Origin: Rhizobium sp. 18065
GTDB lineage: Bacteria > Pseudomonadota > Alphaproteobacteria > Rhizobiales > Rhizobiaceae
Assembly (NCBI RefSeq): GCF_902706095.1
Contig: NZ_CACSJP010000015.1
Location: 20,079-84,078 of the forward strand
Reading direction: 5' to 3'
DNA length: 64,000 bases
In this document: piece by piece, positions 1-8,247 of the stretch
Layout of the letters: each line of letters begins with the position of its first letter
Numbering within the stretch: position 1 is the first letter of the stretch
Notes under the pieces: generated by a model
Databases searched by the model: none
What the model was told of the DNA's origin: nothing
The model's input: the letters and a program-made list of their open reading frames with translations, nothing else
Program-made: the position numbers and the translations under genes

Positions 1-2226
1 ATCCGCGATGCCAAACTGTTGCCCCCCGATCGCCGGAAGGCCGAGGAAGATGCGGCGAGTGCGTACAAGGCCGAAAGCACCAAGTCGAATTGGGCCGCCA
101 AGGCGCGCATGACGAAGATGCGCATCGCCTTCGAAAGCAGCCGCGTGGAATCGCCATACTTCCCGCTGGGGCGTTTCGGCCGGTATTTCGTCACGGTCCG
201 CGATCTTGACGGCTCGGTCTTGAGCTTCTCGAAGTTCGAGAAGGCCTCTGACCGCAACCGTTTCGCGACAGAAGCCGCGCGCGACTACCCGACAGCCAAG
301 GTCGAGGTTGGCGTGATGGAGCAGGGCTCAGATCTGCGTCGGGCGATGGATCCGCGCATGGTTGCCGAGATTGAAGAGATCCTTGGAGGATCAGGTGTAG
401 ACCCGCAGGTCATGGACATGATCTGGCAGCGATACCTTGAGACGATGCCGGATCTCTCCACCCGAAAGCGCTTCATCCACCGTAAGGGCACGGCAGGCTA
501 TGCCGGCGATGCTTTGCGCGTCTTCTCGTCCCACATGTTCCATGCTGCCCACCAGATGGCGAAGCTGAAATATGGGCTCGAGCTGCAGGAGCTCGCCAAC
601 AATGCGGTGGAGCAGGCACGCGAGGCCGATGATCAGACCCGGGCTATGACACTCGCCAACGAATTGTCGAAACGTCACGAGTGGGTGATGAACCCGACTG
701 GCAGCAAAGCCGCCCAGGTGATGACCAGTACAGCCTTCATCTGGTTCCTCGCCGCCTCGCCGGCATCTGCCGTGCTCAACATGAGCCAGACCGTAATGAT
801 GGGCCTGCCGATCCTCGGCGCTCGCTTTGGCGGCGTCACAAAGGCCGCTGCCGCGCTGGCCAAAGCATCGTCAGACAGTGTGGCGGGCAGGGGCTCGGTG
901 CGCCGGGCCACGCTGACCCCGCTGGAATCGGCCGCAATCGAAATGTTCTATGACAGCGGCCTGATCGATCGGACGCAGAGCCACGATTTGGCCGGTGTGG
1001 GCGAAACCGGCGTGGAATACACCCCGCTGCGCGCGCGTGTCATGGCCGTGATCTCGTGGGCATTCCACCGCGCAGAGGTCTGGAACCGTGAAGTGACGGC
1101 GCTGGCGGCCTACCGTCTGGCGCGTGACGCTGGTCAGGACCACTTGGCCGCGATCGATACGGCCCATGATCTGACGTGGAAAACCCACTTCGATTATTCG
1201 AACTCCGGACGTCCGACCGTTCTGCAGAACGACGTCGCCAAGGTGGCGCTCGTGTTCCGCCAGCACAACATCAACATGCTGTACCGCGTGTTCCGAGACG
1301 TGCATCAGAGCGTCAAGGGCGAAACCCCGCAGGCCAGGCGGGAAGCACGGTTCCAGCTCGCAGGCGTTGTCGGCATGATGTCGCTAGCAGCAGGAGTGAC
1401 GGGAACCATTGGCTTCAACCTGCTGATGTCCGTTGCCGGCATGCTGTTCGGCGACGATGACGATCCGCTGGACTTCACCGAGCGCTTCAAGGCCGACATG
1501 GTCGATATCCTCGGCCCAGAGCTAGGAGGCGTGGTGCTGAACGGCGTGCCGGGCCACTATCTCGGCATTGATCTATCGAACCGCATTGGTATGCCGGATC
1601 TCTGGTTCCGCTCTCCCACGCGCGAAATGCAGGGGAAGCAGGAGTTTCAGTATTGGCTCAGCCAGACGCTCGGTGCCACTGCCGGCTTGGCCGAACAGAT
1701 GTTCGTCGGTGCGTCACTGATCAAGGATGGTGACGTTGCCCGCGGCGTCGAAATGATGGCGCCCAAGGCAGTGCGGGATCTGATGAAGGCCTATCGCTAT
1801 GGCGATGAGGGCCTGACCACGATCGACGGCAACACGATGATCACGCCAGAACGCATCGGCTGGCACGGCATGGTGGCGCAGGCGCTAGGTTTCACGCCGG
1901 CCGGCGTTTCCGAGACGTGGGACCGCAACACGGCGCTCAAAAATGCCGAGAAGCGGATCATGGACGATCGCCAGCGCCTGGTGAACAAGTGGGCCATGGC
2001 CGCGATGGAAGGCGACAAGGAAGCGATCGAGGACGCCGTCGGCGCGATCGTGAAATTCAACGGCAAGCCGATGCATGCCGGCGTCCCGATCAAGAAGGAA
2101 ACGCTGCGCCGATCGATCAAGACCCGCGCGGCGAACGAAGCCAAACGAGAAGACGGCACCCTGATCCGCAATCAGATCCTCAGCCAGCGCTTGAGAGAGG
2201 CGTTGTCTGATCGGATTTACGACTGA
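1..2226 (+). CDS. PLxRFG-type giant phage internal/virion protein, 3' part
   Basis: The reading frame is open through base 1, so this is the C-terminal part (at least 741 residues) of a larger protein. It carries the PLGRFG motif about 55 residues into the visible part, the signature of very large podoviral proteins that probably travel with the virion and act at DNA ejection. Two long hydrophobic stretches (about residues 240-270 and 445-480, counted from base 19) could insert into a membrane, as the T7 internal core proteins do; that function is inference. An acidic DDDDD run follows the second stretch. The gene runs opposite to the structural operon beginning at 3380, and its 3' end overlaps a leftward small gene. 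Confidence 0.75.
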   Translation: MRDAKLLPPDRRKAEEDAASAYKAESTKSNWAAKARMTKMRIAFESSRVESPYFPLGRFGRYFVTVRDLDGSVLSFSKFEKASDRNRFATEAARDYPTAKVEVGVMEQGSDLRRAMDPRMVAEIEEILGGSGVDPQVMDMIWQRYLETMPDLSTRKRFIHRKGTAGYAGDALRVFSSHMFHAAHQMAKLKYGLELQELANNAVEQAREADDQTRAMTLANELSKRHEWVMNPTGSKAAQVMTSTAFIWFLAASPASAVLNMSQTVMMGLPILGARFGGVTKAAAALAKASSDSVAGRGSVRRATLTPLESAAIEMFYDSGLIDRTQSHDLAGVGETGVEYTPLRARVMAVISWAFHRAEVWNREVTALAAYRLARDAGQDHLAAIDTAHDLTWKTHFDYSNSGRPTVLQNDVAKVALVFRQHNINMLYRVFRDVHQSVKGETPQARREARFQLAGVVGMMSLAAGVTGTIGFNLLMSVAGMLFGDDDDPLDFTERFKADMVDILGPELGGVVLNGVPGHYLGIDLSNRIGMPDLWFRSPTREMQGKQEFQYWLSQTLGATAGLAEQMFVGASLIKDGDVARGVEMMAPKAVRDLMKAYRYGDEGLTTIDGNTMITPERIGWHGMVAQALGFTPAGVSETWDRNTALKNAEKRIMDDRQRLVNKWAMAAMEGDKEAIEDAVGAIVKFNGKPMHAGVPIKKETLRRSIKTRAANEAKREDGTLIRNQILSQRLREALSDRIYD

Positions 2227-2575
2227 TCATTGGTTGTGCCGTGGCGTTGATGGATGGCCGGCTGTCTGCATAGGCGGCCATCCACGCCGCTCGCTGTTCT
2301 ATCCTTGAGCCTGACTGCATGAACGCGCCGCGCGCATCCGCGTTGCTGTTGGCATGGAACTGCTCTGAGCCATATTTCCGTTCGATCTCACCTAGCTCGC
2401 GCAGGAGGAACGCCCGATAGTCAGCCAGAGATTGGGGTGCTTGCTCTAGCATTTCAGCCCGACGGCTGTTGACGGCATGCGCGGGCATGTGGACTGTCGC
2501 CAGTGGAACGAGTGCGCCCAGGGCCAAGACTGTTCGACGAGAAACGCTTGCTGGTCTAGTCTCGGTATTATCCAT
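2180..2575 (-). CDS. Small prophage protein with Tat-type signal peptide
   Basis: The 131-residue product starts at the ATG at 2575, which has a GGTGGGG purine-rich site upstream; a GTG five codons earlier is possible but less likely. An N-terminal SRRTVLALG segment followed by a hydrophobic core and an AHA cleavage-like site looks like a twin-arginine export signal. The mature part is hydrophilic and charged, with no family I recognise. It overlaps the 3' end of the PLxRFG gene by 47 bases in antisense and is divergent from the Arc-like gene across a region with two palindromes, so that repressor may control it. Probably a moron gene; function unknown. Confidence 0.55.
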   Translation of the reverse strand: MDNTETRPASVSRRTVLALGALVPLATVHMPAHAVNSRRAEMLEQAPQSLADYRAFLLRELGEIERKYGSEQFHANSNADARGAFMQSGSRIEQRAAWMAAYADSRPSINATAQPMISRKSDQTTPLSSAG

Positions 2576-2615
2576 GTACGCCCCACCCACGCCTGAAATA
2601 TCATATTATAGTTGT

Positions 2616-2630
2616 ATGGCTCTGAGCCAT
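2616..2630. promoter_or_regulatory. Operator-like palindrome 1 (ATGGCT-CTG-AGCCAT)
   Basis: A perfect 6-3-6 inverted repeat lies between the divergent Tat-signal gene and the Arc-like repressor gene. A near-identical copy is centred 61 bases downstream at 2677-2691. Shape and location suggest binding sites for the neighbouring ribbon-helix-helix protein. Confidence 0.5.
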
Positions 2631-2676
2631 TTTTACAAACTCCCTTAAAACTCGTAGTTGCGTCAAGCTATATTTT

Positions 2677-2691
2677 ATGGCTCATAGCCGT
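2677..2691. promoter_or_regulatory. Operator-like palindrome 2 (ATGGCT-CAT-AGCCGT)
   Basis: This is the second copy of the 6-3-6 palindrome, with one mismatch. It covers the first possible ATG of the Arc-like gene and ends just before the second in-frame ATG (2692). A TATATT at 2669-2674 with TTAAAA 18 bases upstream could be a promoter that this site would block. Confidence 0.45.
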
Positions 2692-3036
2692 ATGGTCGAG
2701 AGAACGCCGCAAAACCAAGACAAATACATAGTCCGGTTCCCGGATGGGCTGCGAGCTATTCTCAAGGAAGCCGCGCGTCGCAACAAAAGAACAATCAACG
2801 CAGAAATTATAGCGCGGATATTGTTCTCATTTGATCCAAAAAACCTGCCGATAGAGGCGATTGGCCACTTCGTGGGTAGTGACGGGCAGGAAATAACGAT
2901 GGATGAACTAAAACGGGAAGTGTTCTCGACTATCCCTGCCGAGATGTTGGCAAGGGCCCAACTGTTCGAGAAAATCAAAACTCTGATAGATTGCGAATAC
3001 CCAAAGCTGCTGCAGCTCAACAAGGAAGAGGGATAG
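2677..3036 (+). CDS. Arc-like ribbon-helix-helix transcriptional repressor
   Basis: A 119-residue protein (114 if it starts at the ATG at 2692). Residues 16-50 show the Arc/Mnt ribbon-helix-helix pattern: a KYIVRFP strand, then an ILKEAARRNKRTINAEIIARI two-helix part with the usual asparagine-serine-type turn replaced by TINAE. Such proteins bind DNA as dimers through the strand and regulate phage genes. The C-terminal extension of about 65 residues, probably helical, is longer than in P22 Arc and could tetramerise. Neither candidate start has a convincing ribosome binding site, and if the TATATT upstream is the -10 box the message would be nearly leaderless from 2692. Two matching palindromes in the upstream region argue for autoregulation. 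Codons are AT-richer than in the structural genes. Confidence 0.75.
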   Translation: MAHSRMVERTPQNQDKYIVRFPDGLRAILKEAARRNKRTINAEIIARILFSFDPKNLPIEAIGHFVGSDGQEITMDELKREVFSTIPAEMLARAQLFEKIKTLIDCEYPKLLQLNKEEG

Positions 3037-3039
3037 AGT

Positions 3040-3321
3040 ATGCGTATGGTTGCGTTTCTGGTTGCGGCATTGGTCGCTTCTCCCGCTGCCGCTAGTTGTG
3101 TTGGCTCCGGCGCATTCAAGACCTGTTACGACGCGCAGAGCGGTAACAATTACACCATCCAGAAGTTCGGGAACACGACGATGATGCAGGGGAGCAATTC
3201 CCGCACCGGCGCGACCTGGTCACAAAACAGCATGAGCTCGGCCAGCACGACGTTCAACAACGGCATCGACAAGGACGGCGATCCTTGGTCCTCGACGTGC
3301 ATCGGCGATTTCTGCAACTGA
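3040..3321 (+). CDS. Small exported prophage protein of unknown function
   Basis: A 93-residue product beginning four bases after the Arc-like gene, so probably cotranscribed with it. Residues 1-18 are a classical signal peptide (hydrophobic core, AAA before the cut). The mature part is rich in Ser, Thr, Asn and Gly and has four cysteines in two pairs, one near the N-terminus and one (CIGDFC) at the C-terminus, compatible with disulphides in the periplasm. The repeated NTTMMQGSNSRTG-like texture suggests beta structure. I do not recognise a characterised family; it may be a lysogenic-conversion gene. Confidence 0.6.
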   Translation: MRMVAFLVAALVASPAAASCVGSGAFKTCYDAQSGNNYTIQKFGNTTMMQGSNSRTGATWSQNSMSSASTTFNNGIDKDGDPWSSTCIGDFCN

Positions 3322-3348
3322 AAAGCCCGCGATCGAGCCGCGGGCTTT
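3322..3348. terminator. Bidirectional hairpin terminator
   Basis: A 10-bp stem (AAAGCCCGCG with CGCGGGCTTT) and a 7-base loop sit directly after the stop of the small exported protein and about 30 bases past the end of the leftward structural operon. T runs flank both sides, so it can serve both convergent units. Confidence 0.8.
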
Positions 3349-3379
3349 GTAAATCTGCCAACAAATATTCAGAAACCTT

Positions 3380-4576
3380 TCAGCGCCCCAGGCCGATCAC
3401 GCGATTGGTGTTGCCCAAAGCGTCGCGCAACGGCTTCGGCCAAAGATCCTCTGAGATCCCGTTCTGCCGCAAGCCGTCGGCAATCCGCTCCGGTTGCTCG
3501 CCGTCGGCAATAGCCTGCTCGGCAGACTGGACCATGAAGGAGATCCGTTCCTCGCGCGATTCCGGCTTGGCCGATGCTGCCGGCGCCCGTGGGTTCTCCG
3601 CCCGAGGCTGTGGCCTGGCTTCCGGTGGGGCCGGCTGACCCGTTGCGCTATCGACGAGCACCTTGCGCCCGCTGCCGGCCGGGGCCGCCTGTGCGATCGG
3701 CCCGCCTGCAAGACCTGGCTGCCCGCCTTGCAACTCAAGCTCCGACGAAATCAACTTCTCCTGCTCTTCGCGAGGCAGATCATCGAATTTCGTGTCGGTA
3801 CCAAGACCGCCATCCATGCGCTTGCGAAGCGACGCAATGGCATCGGTGCGGGACTTGTTTTCGCCGGTGCCGTAGGCCTTGTCGATCTTCTTCTTTTCCT
3901 CGTAGACCTTCAATTCCTTGGCATCCTTGCCAGCCTCGGCCTGCGTTGCGATTTGGCTCTGCCATGCCGCTTCCGGATTGAGATAGGTCGCGATCATCTT
4001 TGGCACTTGCGCCAACGGAAGATCCTGCTGGATGTCTTTGCCGTCCGGACCTTTCAGGAAGAGGCGGTATCCCTGCAGCTTGCCATCGGTATCGACGATG
4101 GTGTCCTGCTTCTGGATCTCATAGCCGTGGGTGATGTAGCCCTTCTTTTTGCCAGCTTCCATCGCATCGGTCAGCGCGCCGGCGGCGTCGCCGGTCTGGG
4201 CCTTGAGCAGGGCGCTCATAGCCAGCTTCGCGCCGGCGCGGGTGTCTTCGCTGTCGCCCCACGCCTGCACCTTGTCGGCCATCTCGACGTTGCCCTGTGC
4301 GAGATAGGTGTTTTTCAGCTTGGGCAGGGCGTAGCCGGTCCAGAATGTGTCGAAGTTATTCGGGTTTTCAGTCCCGGCCGCGACGCGGGTATCGAACTCC
4401 TTCTTGGCTTGCGTGTTGATCCCGTCGATCTCGCTGCGCTGGGAGACGACACGATCGTATTCCTGATCCTGCCGCTTATGCATGACCTCGGTGCGCTGGC
4501 GGTCGATTTTGTTGTCGCGGATCTGCTGCCCACGCTGGTAGCCATCCATAAACCCGCCAAGTCCAATCCCAAGCAT
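3380..4576 (-). CDS. Putative phage internal virion protein (last gene of structural operon)
   Basis: A 398-residue protein starting with a glycine-rich turn (MLGIGLGGFMDGYQRG), followed by a long charged helical part and, from about residue 295, a proline/alanine-rich linker (PAPPEARPQPRAENPRAP) leading to a compact C-terminal helical domain. No enzyme motif is visible. It is the last gene of the leftward late operon, its start codon overlaps the stop of the S74-domain gene (TAATG), and it lies next to the PLxRFG protein; this is the usual place for podoviral internal or ejection proteins. The structural role is inferred from context only. Confidence 0.6.
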   Translation of the reverse strand: MLGIGLGGFMDGYQRGQQIRDNKIDRQRTEVMHKRQDQEYDRVVSQRSEIDGINTQAKKEFDTRVAAGTENPNNFDTFWTGYALPKLKNTYLAQGNVEMADKVQAWGDSEDTRAGAKLAMSALLKAQTGDAAGALTDAMEAGKKKGYITHGYEIQKQDTIVDTDGKLQGYRLFLKGPDGKDIQQDLPLAQVPKMIATYLNPEAAWQSQIATQAEAGKDAKELKVYEEKKKIDKAYGTGENKSRTDAIASLRKRMDGGLGTDTKFDDLPREEQEKLISSELELQGGQPGLAGGPIAQAAPAGSGRKVLVDSATGQPAPPEARPQPRAENPRAPAASAKPESREERISFMVQSAEQAIADGEQPERIADGLRQNGISEDLWPKPLRDALGNTNRVIGLGR

Positions 4577-5730
4577 TATGCGGCCTCCTTCATCATGGGT
4601 TCGCCGGCTTTCTGGGCAGGCTTCTTGCGCTCGCGGGTGGGCAGGGCCAGGCCGATCGCATCGACGAGGCGGTCAACCTTGCTGTCGAGATCCTGGACCG
4701 CCTTCATCGTGACGCCGATCGCGTCGCCGACCGGGATGCTTCGGCCGTCGCCCTTGCCTGTCTCGCGCTGGAAATCTTGGGCCATGGTGCCGACATGGCG
4801 CCCACCGTCGGCCACGCCTTCGTCGTAGGTCCATTCCGAAACCGGCATGTTCTTGACCGCGTCCAGCGCCTTGCCTTCCTCGATCTCGGAAACATCGTGC
4901 TTGACGTTCTCGTCCGACATGATGCCCATCACGCCGCCAAGGAAGCTGCCGATGCCGGCCGCGCCTTGCGCTGCCATGGACTGTTCGGTTTTCCAGCCGT
5001 CGAGCTGCAGGCCGTATTGCTGGTTGAGGGTAGAGCCCATACCGGCATAACCCTGCATCGCGCCGGAATAACCCTGGGACACGATCGAGGGAGCCGCCAT
5101 CGCCTGTGCGTTGCTGGCCTGTGCGCCGCCCAGGGCGGTACCGCTGGCCGATACGCTGCCGGCGGCACCTGCCGCGGCATTGGCCGGCAGACCACGGCCG
5201 AGGTTGGCCACATCAGCCTTGAGTGCAAGCCCCTTGTCGCGCACCGCCGTGCGGGCGTTGTTCGCCGCGCTGGCTTCTGCCAGCGTGACGTTCATATCGG
5301 TCGTGGCGGTGACACCAGCGGCACGGCCGGAACGTGGATCTATACCCATCGCCGCGTTATTGCGCTCAGTCGCGGCCCGGGCGTTTGCCGCGGCACTCTG
5401 CACATCACCACGAGCCTCGGCCGCGGCTTCCGCCTGGCGTTCCGCTGTGCCGTAGTTCGATGCCTCCTGGACGAATTGGTCCTCGACCGGTTTGTAGACG
5501 CTTTCATAGCGTTCTCGATCAGAGCGCGCCCAATCTGCCTGATCCGTGGCAAGACCAAGCTGCTGCTTGGTAACCTGCGTCGTGAGTGCATCGAGTTCTG
5601 CTTGCCGCTTGTTGGAAACCGCGAATGCGTCCTGCGCGAACGACAGCCACTGCTCACCAGTCTCGGCCTGCTTTAGGGCGGCTTTGCCGATGTTGGCGTC
5701 TGGCGCCGGTGCACTGCTGGAGCTTTTCAT
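4576..5730 (-). CDS. Phage structural protein with C-terminal S74 peptidase/chaperone domain
   Basis: A 384-residue protein. Residues 1-150 are alanine/glutamine-rich and probably coiled coil; residues 150-265 are rich in Gly, Ala, Gln and Met. From residue 272 there is a SDENVK motif followed by DVSEIE, WTY and HVGTMAQDF elements, as in the S74 intramolecular chaperone, where a Ser-Lys dyad (here Ser272 and Lys277) releases the trimerisation domain. This domain normally ends tail spikes and fibres; here it ends a protein with no recognisable spike body. The gene sits between the acetyltransferase and the putative internal protein. It could be an internal virion component or a short appendage. 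Whether self-cleavage occurs cannot be seen. Confidence 0.65.
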   Translation of the reverse strand: MKSSSSAPAPDANIGKAALKQAETGEQWLSFAQDAFAVSNKRQAELDALTTQVTKQQLGLATDQADWARSDRERYESVYKPVEDQFVQEASNYGTAERQAEAAAEARGDVQSAAANARAATERNNAAMGIDPRSGRAAGVTATTDMNVTLAEASAANNARTAVRDKGLALKADVANLGRGLPANAAAGAAGSVSASGTALGGAQASNAQAMAAPSIVSQGYSGAMQGYAGMGSTLNQQYGLQLDGWKTEQSMAAQGAAGIGSFLGGVMGIMSDENVKHDVSEIEEGKALDAVKNMPVSEWTYDEGVADGGRHVGTMAQDFQRETGKGDGRSIPVGDAIGVTMKAVQDLDSKVDRLVDAIGLALPTRERKKPAQKAGEPMMKEAA

Positions 5731-5787
5731 GTGTGCTGGCCTCTTTGAACAAGGGGCCGCACGTCCTGCGCGACTGGTATTGAGGAT

Positions 5788-6237
5788 TTATAGCGCAGGG
5801 CGTCCGATTTTGCCAGAGAAACGCTCTGGCAACCAACGGCACTCATCGCGCAGCAGTCCCATGACAATCATGTCGGACTGATCGGGGCATCCTTGCCGCA
5901 ACAGACCCTCTTTTTGGAAACCGCAGCTCGTGCAGAAGCGCTGGCTGTCATGGTTGGTTGCCGAAATCAGAGCGGTCAGCCTATGGTGTCCGAGCTGGAT
6001 AAATGGATAGGCGAATACCCGGATCAGGAATTCGCGTGTGAGCCACCGGCGCGTGCCATCCGATGCCACACTGATGCAGCAACTGCCCGGGCTGAAATTG
6101 TCAAAGACTACGACTGCGACGAGCTCGGAACCGCGCTCGATGCCAATTGCCTTGGCATCCGGCCGGAATTCATGGCCGCCGATCTTATCAACGGCCCACA
6201 CTATCATCCGATCCTGATTGTCGTAGATCACGCTCAT
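5788..6237 (-). CDS. GNAT-like acetyltransferase of the prophage
   Basis: A 149-residue protein with the outline of a small GNAT N-acetyltransferase: a central acidic/hydrophobic strand (VAVVVFDNF), a helix after an arginine-rich turn, then RLTALISATNHDSQRFCTSCGFQKEG, which matches the conserved C-terminal part where an Asn/Ser-rich helix and an LGF/CGF turn precede the last strand. Homologous genes are common between tail genes of podoviruses; their target is not established. The gene starts inside the 3' end of the 84-codon gene upstream and is followed by a 57-base gap. Confidence 0.6.
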   Translation of the reverse strand: MSVIYDNQDRMIVWAVDKIGGHEFRPDAKAIGIERGSELVAVVVFDNFSPGSCCISVASDGTRRWLTREFLIRVFAYPFIQLGHHRLTALISATNHDSQRFCTSCGFQKEGLLRQGCPDQSDMIVMGLLRDECRWLPERFSGKIGRPAL

Positions 6238-6488
6238 CTGGAGCGCCGCTGCCGCAGAGCGTTGCCGACTGCTCGAACAGCGTTCGAAATCGCCTTCAAG
6301 TCGTCGAGCAGTGAATTGAAATCCGCTGCCGTCGGGGAAGTGGTCAAACCTGCCGTTTTCACCTCTGCGAGAGATAGGAGCTGTTCAAGATCCGAGAGGC
6401 GCACCGCCGCCTGGTCCTTTGGCCCGGCGCGCGAGCCATCGAGCACTTCGAGCTTTTCCTGCATCCGGACGTCGAAATTCGGGCCCAT
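6234..6488 (-). CDS. Small phage protein of unknown function
   Basis: An 84-residue protein whose ATG at 6488 overlaps the stop of the nozzle-like gene (TGATG); a GTG one codon earlier is also possible. The sequence is mostly helical, with an acidic/leucine-rich middle and a basic QRRSR end. It has translational coupling on both sides (4-base overlap with the acetyltransferase), so it is a genuine operon member. I recognise no family; a small virion or assembly factor is possible. Confidence 0.5.
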   Translation of the reverse strand: MGPNFDVRMQEKLEVLDGSRAGPKDQAAVRLSDLEQLLSLAEVKTAGLTTSPTAADFNSLLDDLKAISNAVRAVGNALRQRRSR

Positions 6489-8233
6489 CACTGCATGTTC
6501 CTCAGCTCGTCGATCGTGCCTGCCATGATGATTTGCGTCACCTGGACATTCGCGGACACCGAGACTTCCCAGAGACGCGTCTTTGATCCTGCCGGGAGGC
6601 GATCGATTGAGCCGGCCTTGGTGATGCTGCGCACCAGCTTGCGGTCCGCATATACGTTGATCACGATGGAATCGTAGTCAGGAAGTTCCATCAAGGTATC
6701 GCCCGCAACGGCGAGAGCATTCACCTCGGCCGCATTCACCTCCGAAAGGAGCATGTCGGCCGTCAGAATGGCTTGGTTCGCGGCTTCGATCGCGACACGC
6801 TCGGCCTCGATCGCGGCGACAGACTGCAGGCTGCTGCCGTCGCCCAGGTCGACCAAGATCGCGCCGAAGTTCTCCGGCCGCGTGGTCCAGTATTCCTTCG
6901 ATCGCCAGTAGTAGGTATCGGGCGGCATGTCCGGATCGTCGAAGCGGTAGATGTTCGTTTCACTCGGCGGCTTGAAATAGAGCGCTGCTTCATCAGAGGA
7001 AAAATAGACGCAAGCCGCAATTTCAGGGCTTCGTACCAAGTACTCGCCAGCACCAACGTTTATCATGAGCGAACCGGCATACCGATCGCCGTTCGGTTGA
7101 AATGTGTCGTAAAACAGCACATAGGCGCCTGCATGTTGACCCGCCACACATGTCCACGGCGAAAGTGCAAGCCAATCCTCGCGACTGAACAGTTGACGTG
7201 TTGCGAGCGACACCGAACCGTCGGCGCCGATTGCCACAAGGCCATCGGCGGCAGGATAACAGGCAGCGAAACCAAGATCGACGATGCCGCGGCGGTTGAT
7301 GCAGCCGAAGTTTACTTCAAGCTTCTGGCTTTGCATGGAATCGGGATGCGATCCGGACATCAGGTAGGGATTTGCCTTTGTCATGACAATCAGGACGGAG
7401 CCAAGCGAACAAAGCCCGACCACATCGCTATCGCATGTCATGGTGTAACGCTCCGGCCACGCATGAGGCCGGTAGGGTTCACTGAAAAACACTTCCCTGC
7501 CAACAAATGCGGCCATCATGCCATTTGGCATACTGATCAGGCCCGATAGATCGTCAGGCGGCGGCGTCCATCCGGCTGACGGCAGAGCTTCATTGAAGGC
7601 GTCAACCGCAACCGTGTCGACGAAATCGGACGCACTCGCGGCCCGTTCAGCGATGAAATAGAGGTATGTGCCGCTCGATCCGGTCTGCGAGCGATAGATG
7701 CGCTGCTTGGTGATGTTCCGGCCGCTCGGGACAGAAGGGAAGCCGCTTAGCGTGACCGTTTGACCTGGCTGCCAGTCTTCAAGGTCGGATATTGGTGATG
7801 GCGCCGATTCTTCGCCAAAGTCGGTAACCCAAGTCCAGGCGTAGGTCCGACTGACGACGTCACCAGATCCAGTCCCTGAAATGGTGACTATCGGTGCGGA
7901 TGCCGGCGGTTCAAGTGCCAAGGGATAGATAGTCCCAGCCACCCGCATTTTTGGTTCACCGTCCCCGGTGTAGTACAAACGATCTGCCGCAACCGGACCA
8001 GGTGAGGCATGGACCACCGAGGACCACGACAACCAGTCAGAACCATGCAGATAGATCGTCTGATCGCCAACATCACTGGCGCTACCAAGTGTCACAGAGG
8101 GCTTGTTAATGGGGGTCAAAGCGCCATCGTCAAGGCGCAGATTCGATGCCGCGGTTGCAGCAGTTTCCGGCAACAGCCGAGGGCTGATCAGTGGCCGTTC
8201 GCCGGCGAAGGCAGAAATTTTAATAACGGCCAT
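6488..8233 (-). CDS. Putative tail nozzle/tubular protein (T7 gp12-like role)
   Basis: A 581-residue beta-rich protein. The N-terminus (KISAFAGERPLISPRLLPE, then TAASNLRLDDGALTP) matches the start of podoviral nozzle-type proteins, which name their phage-typical pattern of Pro-Arg-Leu-Leu followed by an Ala/Asn-rich segment. The middle has repeated beta-sandwich-like segments (TYAWTWVTDFGEESAPSP) and propeller-like segments. In T7 the corresponding protein forms the distal tail tube and channels DNA. Here it follows the fibre-assembly gene rather than the gp11-like adaptor, so the assignment rests on sequence outline and size. Confidence 0.55.
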   Translation of the reverse strand: MAVIKISAFAGERPLISPRLLPETAATAASNLRLDDGALTPINKPSVTLGSASDVGDQTIYLHGSDWLSWSSVVHASPGPVAADRLYYTGDGEPKMRVAGTIYPLALEPPASAPIVTISGTGSGDVVSRTYAWTWVTDFGEESAPSPISDLEDWQPGQTVTLSGFPSVPSGRNITKQRIYRSQTGSSGTYLYFIAERAASASDFVDTVAVDAFNEALPSAGWTPPPDDLSGLISMPNGMMAAFVGREVFFSEPYRPHAWPERYTMTCDSDVVGLCSLGSVLIVMTKANPYLMSGSHPDSMQSQKLEVNFGCINRRGIVDLGFAACYPAADGLVAIGADGSVSLATRQLFSREDWLALSPWTCVAGQHAGAYVLFYDTFQPNGDRYAGSLMINVGAGEYLVRSPEIAACVYFSSDEAALYFKPPSETNIYRFDDPDMPPDTYYWRSKEYWTTRPENFGAILVDLGDGSSLQSVAAIEAERVAIEAANQAILTADMLLSEVNAAEVNALAVAGDTLMELPDYDSIVINVYADRKLVRSITKAGSIDRLPAGSKTRLWEVSVSANVQVTQIIMAGTIDELRNMQ

Positions 8234-8247
8234 TGCAGCCTCGCAAG

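Noticed and set aside
3494..4828. Long plus-strand open frame (444 codons) across the leftward internal-protein genes
   Set aside because: It is antisense to two coupled phage genes with good starts; its product is composition-driven with no domain. Similar long antisense frames over rlpA, metG, gyrA, uvrA and mfd were dismissed for the same reason.
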